Shown: in pieces, positions 48,330 through 56,466 of the stretch
How positions within the stretch are numbered: the stretch's first letter is position 1
Layout: every line of letters begins with the position of its first letter
Assembly: GCA_947498125.1 (NCBI GenBank)
Contig: CANMJH010000004.1
Location: 62,001 to 126,000 of the forward strand
Direction of reading: 5' to 3'
Source: an uncultured Nioella sp.
GTDB lineage: Bacteria > Pseudomonadota > Alphaproteobacteria > Rhodobacterales > Rhodobacteraceae
DNA: 64,000 nucleotides
Made by a program: the position numbers and the translations under genes
The notes under the pieces: model-generated
Database searches by the model: none
Told to the model about the DNA's origin: nothing
The model's input: only the letters and a program-made list of their open reading frames with translations

Positions 48330-51300
48330 GCGGTGGTCTCTAACGTGGCGGCGATGGAGTTGCGGCGGGTGATCCAAAGCCCAGCATCATGGAGCGCCTG
48401 AAAACGCGCGCGGAGGGCCGCGAGAGCCTCGGGGTTTGCTTCGGCCATGAAGGCAACAAGATCGTCCCGACCAAGCGTGGCCTCATGGTAGAGGTCAAAA
48501 AGATGCGGTGGGACAGCGGCGGCAAGATGGGCGAAGGCTGACAGATGATCGAGTGTTGCAGCTATTTCGGCGGCCCCTCGGAACCCGTGGTTCATCATGC
48601 CATTGGCCCAATCAGGATTGGCGGCGCGGGCCCGCGTAACGCGGGCAATTTCCTCGGTCAGGTCGCGGGCGCGGGGGCGGTCGGGCTGCGTCGCGTCCAT
48701 GTGGTAAAGCGCAGGCGCATCACCGCCAAGCCGAGCCATCGCAGCTGCAAATCCAGCCTCATGCGCAGCGTAGTCCGAGGCCATCAGGATATCGGTTTCA
48801 GGCAAGTCTTGCAGATGGACAAAGCTATCGGCGGATTTCACGCGGGTTTCAAGCGCCTCGCGGGCCTCATGCGCCTCGCCTTTGGCGTCGATCGCGTAGG
48901 AGGAAGCGTTGAGCCAAGCCTCACCTGCCGCAGACCGGGCCGCGTCAGAATAATCATCAAGATGGGCGGTCATGCCTACGCCATAAGACCCCGGGCGCGG
49001 GCCAAAGACGCGCGGTATTTGGGTGTTGTAGGGATTGTCTTCATCGCTTTCTTCGCGATCTGAAAGTGCGGCGGCGGCGGCCTCAAACATTTGGGCGAGA
49101 CCGGGGAACACATCGCGGAACAGGCCCGAAACGCGAAGGGTCACATCGATGCGTGGGCGCCCAAGAAGCGCCAGCGGGATAACTTCAAATCCTGATACCC
49201 GCTCGCTGCCTTCGTCCCATTTTGGGGCAAGTCCCGCTAAATGCAGCGCCATCGCAAATTCTTCGCCCGCTGTGCGCATTGTGGCCGAACCCCAGAGGTC
49301 AACAACCAAGCCTTTGGGCCAATCGCCATGATCCTGAAGGTGGCGGCGCACCAGCTCTTCCGCCAGTTTGACACCTTGCGCTTGCGCCGCCCGAGAGGGC
49401 ACTGCCCGTGGGTCGGTTGTAAAGAGGTTCCTGCCGGTCGGAAGCACATCTTCGCGCCCGCGGAAGGGCGAGCCGGACGGGCCGGGGTCCACCAATTGAC
49501 CGTTTAGGGCGCGGGTCAAACCACGGCGTTCCTCATCGCCGCAATCGCCGCTGCCAAAGATATGCAGCCCTTCACCATATTGGCTTTCTTTGATGTCACA
49601 CACAAAACGGTCGATGCGAGTGATCGCCTCGGCGCTGCTAGCGTCCTCTGGAATGCCCAGGTCCGCCTCAACACCCGTTCCGCGCGCCTCTTCGCGGATA
49701 TCTGCGATCAACCGGTCGCGGCGCGCAGGGTCGAGCCCGTCAGCGGTGGAATATTCATCCAAGAGGTGTTCGAGCCGCCCCATGCCTTCTGGCAATTGGG
49801 TGAGCGCAAGCGGGGGTGGCAGGTGGCCAATTGTAACCGCGCCAATGCGGCGCTTGGCTTGTGCCGCTTCGCCGGGGTCATTGACGATAAAGGGATAGAT
49901 CACCGGCAGGGCACCGGTCAGGGCCTCGGGCCAGCAGGTGCCGGAAAGCGCGACCGCCTTGCCGGGCAGCCATTCCAATGTGCCATGCGCGCCAATATGG
50001 ATCAGCGCGTCGGATTGCGATTTCAGCCAAAGGTAGAATGCAACATAACCATGGCGCGGCGTGCGGGCAAGGTCGTGGTAGTCATCCTCGCGGGATTTGA
50101 CGTCGCCGCGTTCGGGTTGCAGAGCGACAATGGCATTTCCGGAGCGAAGAGCCGCAAAATGGAAAGCGTCGTTCTCGCAGGCGGGATCATCCGCCGGCTC
50201 GCCCCATGCTGCGAAAAGATCATCGCGCAAACCAGAGGGCAATGATCCGAGCGCGTCACGATAGGCCGATAAGGGCCAGCTGATTTTCTGTTCGGAGAGT
50301 GCAAAGCCGAGTGATGGGATGGGCGCGGTGTCAAATCCGGCCTCAGCGAGATCCTTCAAAATCGCATCGCATGATGCGAGGGCATCCATACCAACGGCAT
50401 GGGCCAGATTGTAGCCTTTACCGGGATAGGTCGAGAGAACTAGCGCCAAACGTTTGTCAGCGGGGGCGGTTTCTGACAGGCGGTGCCACGCCGCGACCCG
50501 ATCTGCCACATGCTCAATGCGGTCTGCATCCGCGCGGTGGGCAAAGCGCGAATATTCGAGGTCGGGGTCTTTCTTGCCCGGCTGTTTAAAGCTGGCGATC
50601 CCGGCAAAGATGCGACCGTCCACCTCCGGCAAAACCACATGCATGGCAAGGTCTGCGGGGGAAAGACCGCGCTCGGCCTCGGCCCAGTCCTTTCGGCGGG
50701 CCGTCGACAATGCGATCTGGAAGACCGGGCATCCGGTTGTATTCAGGGGTGAGGCGCTGCCATCGGCGCCTTGGGCCGAAAACGCGGTGGCGTTGATAAT
50801 TGCAGACGGGTTAAGTGCTTGCAATTGCGTGCGAATCCAGTCGGCGGCACTAGGGTTCTTGAGGCTTGAGGCAAATAAACCGACCGTCTGAAAACCGCGC
50901 GCGCTGAGGGCAGCCAGAGTTGCGTCGATGGGGTCCGTATCGGCAGCAGTCAGGTAAGAGCGATAGAAGGTGACGATGGCCAGCGGCCGTTCGTCGTGGA
51001 CGAATTTTGACGAATTGCCGCCCTTTGGATCATAAAACCCAAAATCCGGGACGGTTTTTTCGCCCATAACCGGCCCGGCATAGAGACCACCCGCAAGTCC
51101 TAATTGTGCCAGCGCCGCATGCGCGGCAATCGCGCCGCCAGCATCGCAGAGGTTTTGCAACCGGCGGAGCGTCGACACCGGCAGGGTGGACAACTCATCA
51201 AGGCGCGGGTCGGGGCGGCCATCGGCGGGCAAGATCGCCAGCGCCATACCGGTTTTGTCGGCAAGCTCTCGCAAGCTGGCCAGACCGTAGGGCCAGTAGC

Positions 51301-51577
51301 TTTCACCGCCGATGAGTTTGACGAGGACGGCCTTTGCGCTGTGAAGAGTTTGTTCGATATAGGTGTCAACCGAGAGCGGATGTTTCAACGCGACGAGATT
51401 GGCAAGGCGGACGGTTGGCTCAAACCCATGTTGCTTGGCCCGGTGATAACCCGCCGCAAAGGCGCCAAGATCTGAATCCGAGAAAGACAAGACCACCAAA
51501 TCACCCGGGGTTTGGCCCAGATCAAAGGGTGTGTCTGTTTCTTCAAGACCGTGACTTTCTCGGAAGACAACATGCAT
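48326..51577 (-). CDS. cobN: Aerobic cobaltochelatase large subunit
   Basis: 1083 residues from ATG 51577 (TAATG overlap with the preceding orphan); an ATG at 51592 would add five residues. CobN, with CobS and CobT, inserts cobalt into hydrogenobyrinic acid a,c-diamide. Characteristic segments: VVLSFSDSDLGAFA, IGGESYWPYGLASL, IHIGAHGTLEWLPGKAVALS, PRVFGPRPGSYGVGM and MMNHGFRGAAEIAAT near the end, matching the BchH/CobN family. It is slightly shorter than the ~1,250-residue reference. CobS and CobT are not in this window. Confidence 0.96.
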   Translation of the reverse strand: MHVVFRESHGLEETDTPFDLGQTPGDLVVLSFSDSDLGAFAAGYHRAKQHGFEPTVRLANLVALKHPLSVDTYIEQTLHSAKAVLVKLIGGESYWPYGLASLRELADKTGMALAILPADGRPDPRLDELSTLPVSTLRRLQNLCDAGGAIAAHAALAQLGLAGGLYAGPVMGEKTVPDFGFYDPKGGNSSKFVHDERPLAIVTFYRSYLTAADTDPIDATLAALSARGFQTVGLFASSLKNPSAADWIRTQLQALNPSAIINATAFSAQGADGSASPLNTTGCPVFQIALSTARRKDWAEAERGLSPADLAMHVVLPEVDGRIFAGIASFKQPGKKDPDLEYSRFAHRADADRIEHVADRVAAWHRLSETAPADKRLALVLSTYPGKGYNLAHAVGMDALASCDAILKDLAEAGFDTAPIPSLGFALSEQKISWPLSAYRDALGSLPSGLRDDLFAAWGEPADDPACENDAFHFAALRSGNAIVALQPERGDVKSREDDYHDLARTPRHGYVAFYLWLKSQSDALIHIGAHGTLEWLPGKAVALSGTCWPEALTGALPVIYPFIVNDPGEAAQAKRRIGAVTIGHLPPPLALTQLPEGMGRLEHLLDEYSTADGLDPARRDRLIADIREEARGTGVEADLGIPEDASSAEAITRIDRFVCDIKESQYGEGLHIFGSGDCGDEERRGLTRALNGQLVDPGPSGSPFRGREDVLPTGRNLFTTDPRAVPSRAAQAQGVKLAEELVRRHLQDHGDWPKGLVVDLWGSATMRTAGEEFAMALHLAGLAPKWDEGSERVSGFEVIPLALLGRPRIDVTLRVSGLFRDVFPGLAQMFEAAAAALSDREESDEDNPYNTQIPRVFGPRPGSYGVGMTAHLDDYSDAARSAAGEAWLNASSYAIDAKGEAHEAREALETRVKSADSFVHLQDLPETDILMASDYAAHEAGFAAAMARLGGDAPALYHMDATQPDRPRARDLTEEIARVTRARAANPDWANGMMNHGFRGAAEIAATLDHLSAFAHLAAAVPPHLFDLYHEATLGRDDLVAFMAEANPEALAALRARFQALHDAGLWITRRNSIAATLETTA

Positions 51578-51906
51578 TATTTTGGTTCCCACTCAAAAGA
51601 TACACGTGAACCGATCAGGGGAAGAAGATCGCATTTGGTTGGCGGGGAATCTATCAAAATTCCTAAGGTTGAAAAATCGAGACCCTGACTGCCGTCCGAC
51701 AATTCAACAATCTTGCGCGGCCAATCCATGCCGGAAATCGAAGCTTTGAAGCCACCTACAACCAATGATGTTGCCCCATGTATGTCTTGGTCAATTTCAT
51801 CGATCAACACCACGACCTTTCGAGAAGCTAGCTCGAACACATATTTGAGCCGACCGTTAATTGAGTCTGGGCGTGAGATTGGAGAATTTGCGTGGTGACC
51901 ATGCAA
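51577..51906 (-). CDS. Orphan gene between cobW and cobN
   Basis: 109 residues from a TTG at 51906, or 88 from a GTG at 51840; no ATG is well placed, so the start is uncertain. A central KVVVLIDEIDQDIHGATSLV segment is followed by SGMDWPRKIVELSD and a Trp-ending tail. I do not recognise the family. Its stop overlaps the cobN start in TAATG, and it begins 6 bases after the cobW stop, so it is read as part of the operon. It has no known counterpart in cobalamin pathways. Confidence 0.6.
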   Translation of the reverse strand: MHGHHANSPISRPDSINGRLKYVFELASRKVVVLIDEIDQDIHGATSLVVGGFKASISGMDWPRKIVELSDGSQGLDFSTLGILIDSPPTKCDLLPLIGSRVSFEWEPK

Positions 51907-51912
51907 TTTGTG

Positions 51913-52947
51913 CTATCCCTCTAATACCGAACGAATGGCGGTGGCATCGATATGGTCATGCTCTGCAATCACCACCAATTGTGAGCGGCGCGGTGTATCC
52001 CCCCAAGGGCGGTCATATTGTGTGCGCAACCGGTCGCCGACGGCTTGGACAAGCATCCGCATCGGTTTGTCCTTCACGGCGATGTAGCCTTTCACGCGCA
52101 ATGCATGTTGTTCGCGCGCCAGTCGCAAGATTGAGTCTTCTAGCGCTTTGGGGTCTTCTATCTCATCCAGCTCGATCACAACGCTTTCGAAATCGTCATG
52201 TTCGTGATCATCTGCGCCATCATGGTGGCTGGGCCGGGCGTCGAGATCATCTTCTGCCGCAGCTTCGAGACCCAATATGATGCGGGGGTCAATCACGCCT
52301 TCGCTCATTGGCAAGATTTGCACTTTGCGCGGCATTTCTGCTTCGATGACGGCGCGGGCTTGGGCCAGGCCCTCTTCGCCTGCCAGATCGGCTTTGGACA
52401 TTAAAACGATATCTGCGCAAGAGATCTGGTCTTCAAAAACCTCGCCAAGCGGTGTGTCGTGATCAAGGCTGTCATCGGCCTCTCTTTGTGCCTGAACGGC
52501 ATCGACGTCGGATGCAAACCGCCCGGCGGCAACAGCCTCGGCATCGGCAAGGGCAATGACGCCGTCCACCGTGATGCGGCTCCGAATGGCAGGCCAATCA
52601 AAGGCCTTGAGCAAGGGTTTGGGTAAGGCCAAACCTGAAGTTTCGATCAGGATATGCTCGGGCGTTTCCGGCAAGGCCATCAGTTGTTCAATTGTGGGGA
52701 TGAAATCATCGGCGACGGTGCAGCAAATGCAGCCATTTGCCAGCTCAACGATGTTTTCCGCCGGGCAATTTTCATCCGAGCAGGTCTTAAGGATATCGCC
52801 ATCGACGCCCGCCGTGCCAAACTCATTGACCAAAACGGCAAGGCGTTTGCCCTGATTGTTCTCCATCAAATGTCGGATCAGCGTGGTTTTACCCGCGCCG
52901 AGAAAGCCAGTGATGACGGTGACGGGGATCTTGGAAAGTTCAGCCAT
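51913..52947 (-). CDS. cobW: CobW-family G3E GTPase
   Basis: 344 residues. G1 loop ITGFLGAGKTTLIRH, the metal motif NGCICCTVADDF (CxCC type), LIETSGLALPKPLL and LMSKADLAG (G4-like, SKAD). A His/Asp-rich insert (HHDGADDHEHDD) lies near residue 240 and may bind metal. CobW is a cobalt-binding chaperone thought to feed the cobaltochelatase CobN, encoded two genes downstream. ATG 52947 overlaps the DUF1636 stop by eight bases. Confidence 0.95.
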   Translation of the reverse strand: MAELSKIPVTVITGFLGAGKTTLIRHLMENNQGKRLAVLVNEFGTAGVDGDILKTCSDENCPAENIVELANGCICCTVADDFIPTIEQLMALPETPEHILIETSGLALPKPLLKAFDWPAIRSRITVDGVIALADAEAVAAGRFASDVDAVQAQREADDSLDHDTPLGEVFEDQISCADIVLMSKADLAGEEGLAQARAVIEAEMPRKVQILPMSEGVIDPRIILGLEAAAEDDLDARPSHHDGADDHEHDDFESVVIELDEIEDPKALEDSILRLAREQHALRVKGYIAVKDKPMRMLVQAVGDRLRTQYDRPWGDTPRRSQLVVIAEHDHIDATAIRSVLEG

Positions 52948-53323
52948 CGGCTTGGTCCTTTTGCGGGGGAATACGGGCAAGGCTTTGCTTGCGGAAAACA
53001 ACGGGGCGTTCGCGCCAAGGGACGATGCCGTCCTCTGTCGCGGCATAGGCGGTGACGCCTTTAACGATCTCATCAACATGGGTTTCTGGATCGAGATGAC
53101 TGTAAATATAGGTCCATCGATCCGGGCCGCCGGTCAGCGCCAGTGAACACCCATTGTCACAGGCAGAAAGGCATTCATTGCCAACCACCCGAACATCCTT
53201 GGGCAGGTCTGCCGCGCGAAGCGCTTCAAAAAGCTGCGCGCCGGGGCGCGGCTCGGCTGGCACGCGTTCGCCATTAACCGTCTTGCGGCAGGTCGTGCAG
53301 ACCGTGATCGTGACTTGGGCCAT
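52940..53323 (-). CDS. DUF1636 protein, thioredoxin-like [2Fe-2S] type
   Basis: 127 residues from ATG 53323; an upstream extension to 53413 has no support. Cys pattern TVCTTCRKT and, ~40 residues on, GNECLSACDNGCSLAL matches the DUF1636 metal-binding family (related to thioredoxin-like [2Fe-2S] ferredoxins). It is the first gene after riboswitch 2 and heads the cobW-cobN operon. A role in electron supply, cobalt handling or both is possible; nothing is proven. Confidence 0.88.
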   Translation of the reverse strand: MAQVTITVCTTCRKTVNGERVPAEPRPGAQLFEALRAADLPKDVRVVGNECLSACDNGCSLALTGGPDRWTYIYSHLDPETHVDEIVKGVTAYAATEDGIVPWRERPVVFRKQSLARIPPQKDQADG

Positions 53324-53443
53324 GACGCCCCCCCTTTTTTCATCTGGCAAAACGGGGGAATAAAACCAGCCGGGGGCAAAAGTGGCAGCGCCCCATTGGC
53401 CGGCACGACACACCCCGTTCGCGCGGTAACCTCATCTTTCATT

Positions 53444-53640
53444 GGCAGGTCTCCCGGCTTGCGGATATCGGAGCGTTTGCCCCGGCGGCCTTTGATCCTT
53501 CCCGAGCGGCAGCTCAGTGCATCAAAACCCTTCTCCGGTCACGGTCGCGGGGGCGGCTGCGCTTTGACCCTGACCCTTTATGGACCCAGAAGCCTGTCGC
53601 ATTCCCTCTTCGCCTGCCTTAAAGACAGGAACCAATGAAT
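53444..53640 (-). promoter_or_regulatory. Cobalamin riboswitch 2
   Basis: On the minus strand: GGTTCCTGTCTTTAAGGCAG, AGAGGGAATGCG, GCCCCCGCGACCGTGACCGG region, ATGCACTGAGC, GGGAAGGAT and the B12 box GCCGGGAGACCTGCC (complement of 53444-53458). It is ~120 bases upstream of the DUF1636 gene and would control the whole DUF1636-cobW-orphan-cobN-G-H-I-J run. Confidence 0.93.
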
Positions 53641-53692
53641 AGGAAACCTGTTGGCCAAGCAGGGACCATTGTCAAGCACAGGATGCGCAGAA

Positions 53693-54313
53693 ATGACCGA
53701 AAAACCCGTTTCCGACGAAGCCCGCCACGCCGAAAAAATGGCGAAGAAAAAAGCCGCGCGTGATAAGATTATGGCCAAAAAAGAAGGCGAGAAGGGGCTG
53801 ATTATTGTCCATACTGGGCCGGGGAAGGGGAAATCCTCGTCCGGGTTCGGGATGATCCTGCGCTGTATTGCCCATAAGATGCCCTGCGCCGTGGTTCAGT
53901 TTATCAAGGGCGCATGGGAAACCGGTGAGCGGACGCTGATTGAGGCGAATTTTTCCGAGCTTTGCCAGTTTCACGCGATGGGTGAGGGATTTACCTGGGA
54001 AACCCAAGATAAAGCCCGCGATATTGAAATGGCGGAAAAGGGCTGGGCCAAAGCTAAAGAGCTAATTTTGGACCCAAGCATCAAGTTCGTGCTGCTGGAC
54101 GAGATCAACATCGCGCTTCGGTATGATTACTTGGATATCGCCGAAGTGGTGCGGTTTCTGACGGAAGAAAAACCCGAGATGACCCATGTGGTTCTGACAG
54201 GGCGCAACGCCAAGGAAGAGCTGATTGAGGTGGCGGATTTGGTGACCGAGATGACGCTTGTGAAGCATCCGTTCCGATCGGGCATTAAGGGTCAGAAGGG
54301 TGTCGAGTTTTAG
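53693..54313 (+). CDS. cobO: Cob(I)yrinic acid a,c-diamide adenosyltransferase
   Basis: 206 residues. The lysine-rich N-terminus is followed by the P-loop VHTGPGKGKSSSGFGMI, a QFIKGAWETGERTLIE motif, DEINIALRYDYL and TGRNAKEELIEVADLVTEM. CobO attaches the 5'-deoxyadenosyl group to Co(I). It is divergent from the riboswitch-controlled operon. AGGA lies ten bases before ATG 53693; an upstream frame to 53651 is ignored. Confidence 0.96.
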   Translation: MTEKPVSDEARHAEKMAKKKAARDKIMAKKEGEKGLIIVHTGPGKGKSSSGFGMILRCIAHKMPCAVVQFIKGAWETGERTLIEANFSELCQFHAMGEGFTWETQDKARDIEMAEKGWAKAKELILDPSIKFVLLDEINIALRYDYLDIAEVVRFLTEEKPEMTHVVLTGRNAKEELIEVADLVTEMTLVKHPFRSGIKGQKGVEF

Positions 54314-54644
54314 GCTAGTTTCGAATGGCCATTGGCCATCCGATCCGCCGGGGGCTCTGCCCCCGGACCCCCGAGGTATTTTTGGCAAAATGAAAGCAAC
54401 GGATCGTTAAGGTTAACGTGGGAACTTGGGGTGCGGTACAGGGAGAGGTCCCGATGACCGCGCAAGGTGAAAGCGCCGCGTTTGGTCGGAGGATTCTCTA
54501 TCGGGCGCGGCGCCGCGTCTGCATGAAGTGGAGACAATTTTTGACCGGTTGGCAGTCGGGCTCTGACCCAAAATGAGCGGTGGTAGGGACTGAGGATTAG
54601 CTAATCTGACTGTCCGAAGATTTGACGAAAACGGGATAAGGCAA
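54314..54644. other. Gap after cobO with a GC-rich hairpin repeat
   Basis: 331 bp. At 54348-54366, CCGGGGG-CTCTG-CCCCCGG forms a perfect 7-bp hairpin followed by ACCCCCGAGGTATTTTTGGC; I know this sequence type as a frequent intergenic element of Rhodobacterales chromosomes, often after a gene, acting like a terminator. A 15-base palindrome ATGGCCATTGGCCAT is just upstream. A 40-codon open frame at ~54453 has no support. Confidence 0.6.
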
Positions 54645-55343
54645 ATGACGGACGACAAGCTGGGTAAAGTTTGGCGGGTTAGCTCTTACGGAGACGTGAA
54701 CAGAGCGTTGGATGTCTGGCCCGTAGGCATGCATGATCGAGATTTTGAAGGCATGAGCCTTGAGGAAGCCAGCGCCAAGCGGCAGGCATTTCTTGATGCC
54801 GGCAATCGCTTTGGACGCGGTGAACTCGTTTCAATTGATGATTTGGGCGGAGCGGTTTGGGCCTGGCGGCGCTCGAATGCGAAGGGCGATAAAGCGCCGA
54901 ATTTCATGAACTTAGGCGGGCGCCCAGCCGCCAACGCCGCATGTAAGGCGGTGATGGAGCAGGCCGATCTGGGTGCGATCAACTTCCACCCCATTCGCAT
55001 CCTCAATGCCGGGCGCAAATCCGAGCCATGGCCCGAGGAGATCTATGTCATCAATGTCGGCAATGCCAAAGAGGCGCTGGCGATTGACGTTGGGCTTGCG
55101 GATGGCACCGTCAGGGGCACTTACGTTCCCGGTTTCGAGATTCCTCCTGAGGCTGTTCGATATTCAGTCGAACCGAGCATATCTGCGCCACTGACCACTG
55201 CAGCACTTGACGGCCCAGATATCTGGATGGATCCCAAGATGTCCCGCGGTGGTCTGTTTATTTCGGACAGGCTCGCCTGGCTGCTCAAAGCTGCCAAAAT
55301 GGCCGGCGGATGGGGTCTGAAAGAGTGCTCGATTGTGGCGTAG
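54645..55343 (+). CDS. DUF1629/Imm11-like protein
   Basis: 232 residues. The last third (GPDIWMDPKMSRGGLFISDRL and the ending AAKMAGGWGLKECSI) follows the DUF1629/Imm11 pattern, including the DIW..DP and LFxSxxL elements and a preceding ADLGAINFHPIRI segment. Imm11-type proteins neutralise toxins of polymorphic systems. No toxin gene is near. This is a resemblance by motif and length; I rate it moderate. It lies between cobO and the Lin0512 pair on the same strand. Confidence 0.55.
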   Translation: MTDDKLGKVWRVSSYGDVNRALDVWPVGMHDRDFEGMSLEEASAKRQAFLDAGNRFGRGELVSIDDLGGAVWAWRRSNAKGDKAPNFMNLGGRPAANAACKAVMEQADLGAINFHPIRILNAGRKSEPWPEEIYVINVGNAKEALAIDVGLADGTVRGTYVPGFEIPPEAVRYSVEPSISAPLTTAALDGPDIWMDPKMSRGGLFISDRLAWLLKAAKMAGGWGLKECSIVA

Positions 55344-55451
55344 CCATGATCCGCAGGCCGGTCTTGATGGGCGTTATGCCGTATTCGCTCTGGCAACACA
55401 TGCAACGCGCCGTTACTTCTGATGGCTAAGAGTGCAGAGCCGGAGGGTGGA

Positions 55452-55796
55452 ATGGCCAAAACGCGTTTATTGACCGAGTTCGGGCAGGGCACATCCTTGC
55501 GCCGGCAGGATTATACCGAGGCGGCTGTTCGGGCCGTAAAGGACGCGCTCTGGCATAATTCGATTAATCTGGCAGAGCTTTTTGGGCGCGAAAAGACCGA
55601 TATGATCATCGATGTCGAGATTGGTGCAGGCGAGCCGGATCAAGTGGATGTTGCCAAGGTTGCCGAGGTATTTCCCTATGGGCAAGTCTCGGTCAATGCG
55701 GTTCAGGGCGGGTTGGATGTTCCTCGACCCGACGGTGCTCCGACGGTGATTGCCGTCGCCGCAATCTCGGTTTCCTTTGAGATGGGGGGCGCGTGA
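55452..55796 (+). CDS. Lin0512-family protein, copy 1
   Basis: 114 residues, ATG 55452 with GGAGGGTGGA. Motifs RLLTEFGQGTSLRRQDYTEAAVRA, DVEIGAGEPDQVD and VSVNAVQGGLDVPRPDG match the Lin0512 conserved family, which is uncharacterised. Its stop shares a base with the start of the next, related gene. The pair is transcribed towards cobQ. Possibly a heterodimer. Confidence 0.82.
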   Translation: MAKTRLLTEFGQGTSLRRQDYTEAAVRAVKDALWHNSINLAELFGREKTDMIIDVEIGAGEPDQVDVAKVAEVFPYGQVSVNAVQGGLDVPRPDGAPTVIAVAAISVSFEMGGA

Positions 55797-56152
55797 TGGC
55801 CGAACAAAGGTTTATTATCGAGATGGGAATGGGCAATGACCAATACGGTCAGGACTATTCCAAGGCCGCCGCGCGGGCGATTGAAGATGCAATTCGCCAT
55901 AGCTCGATCCCGATGTTCGGGGCGCTTGAGATAGATCACAAAGAGATGCAGGTTCGGGTGACAGTTGGCGCGCAAAACCCCGGCGCGGTGGATTGTGAGG
56001 CATTGAAGGCTAGGTTGCCGCGTGGACGAATAGAAGTAAAAGTCGTCATTGGCGGGCTTGATATCGTGAATCCCGATGACGGCAACCAGATTGTGATTGT
56101 CTCTGCCGCCGTCGAAGCGTTTTTGGACAAGGATCTGGTTGCAGGGTGGTAA
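55796..56152 (+). CDS. Lin0512-family protein, copy 2
   Basis: 118 residues, ATG 55796 (TGATG with the preceding stop; a GTG at 55793 is the alternative). FIIEMGMGNDQYGQDYSKAAARAIEDAI and VKVVIGGLDIVNPDDGNQIVIV parallel the first copy, sharing the G-x-D-Y and GGLD-(V/I)-x-(R/N)PD elements. About a third of positions look alike between copies. The stop overlaps the following orphan by one base (TAATG). Confidence 0.85.
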   Translation: MAEQRFIIEMGMGNDQYGQDYSKAAARAIEDAIRHSSIPMFGALEIDHKEMQVRVTVGAQNPGAVDCEALKARLPRGRIEVKVVIGGLDIVNPDDGNQIVIVSAAVEAFLDKDLVAGW

Positions 56153-56466
56153 TGGGGATTTGGGTTACATCAACAGGCCAGGAGCTGCCCTTTCCCCGCC
56201 GATTGGCGGCGGATCTATTTGAGATCGGTCAACGGGACAGTTTGGTGTACTGGAAAGATGTGCGCAAGCTCTTCAATGTGTGGCACGGATGGGCAGAAGT
56301 GATTTTTTGGAATGAGTTAGATCGTTCCGAACAGGAAGTTCTGCGGGAATGCCTGAATTTCTACGTCACTCGGCTCGAAGAGCGTTGTACAAAAATCGGG
56401 TATAGTGATTTTGATGCAGTAAGGACTATTTTCGACAACATTCTACTGGATATCGCACCTAAATGA
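56152..56466 (+). CDS. Orphan gene coupled to cobQ
   Basis: 104 residues. The ATG overlaps the previous stop (TAATG), and its own stop overlaps the cobQ ATG (ATGA), so it is translated with both. Trp- and Glu-rich: [20 protein letters not shown], then a helical tail [16 protein letters not shown]-like (quoted as [14 protein letters not shown]). Soluble, no signal peptide. I know no family for it. Confidence 0.75.
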   Translation: MGIWVTSTGQELPFPRRLAADLFEIGQRDSLVYWKDVRKLFNVWHGWAEVIFWNELDRSEQEVLRECLNFYVTRLEERCTKIGYSDFDAVRTIFDNILLDIAPK

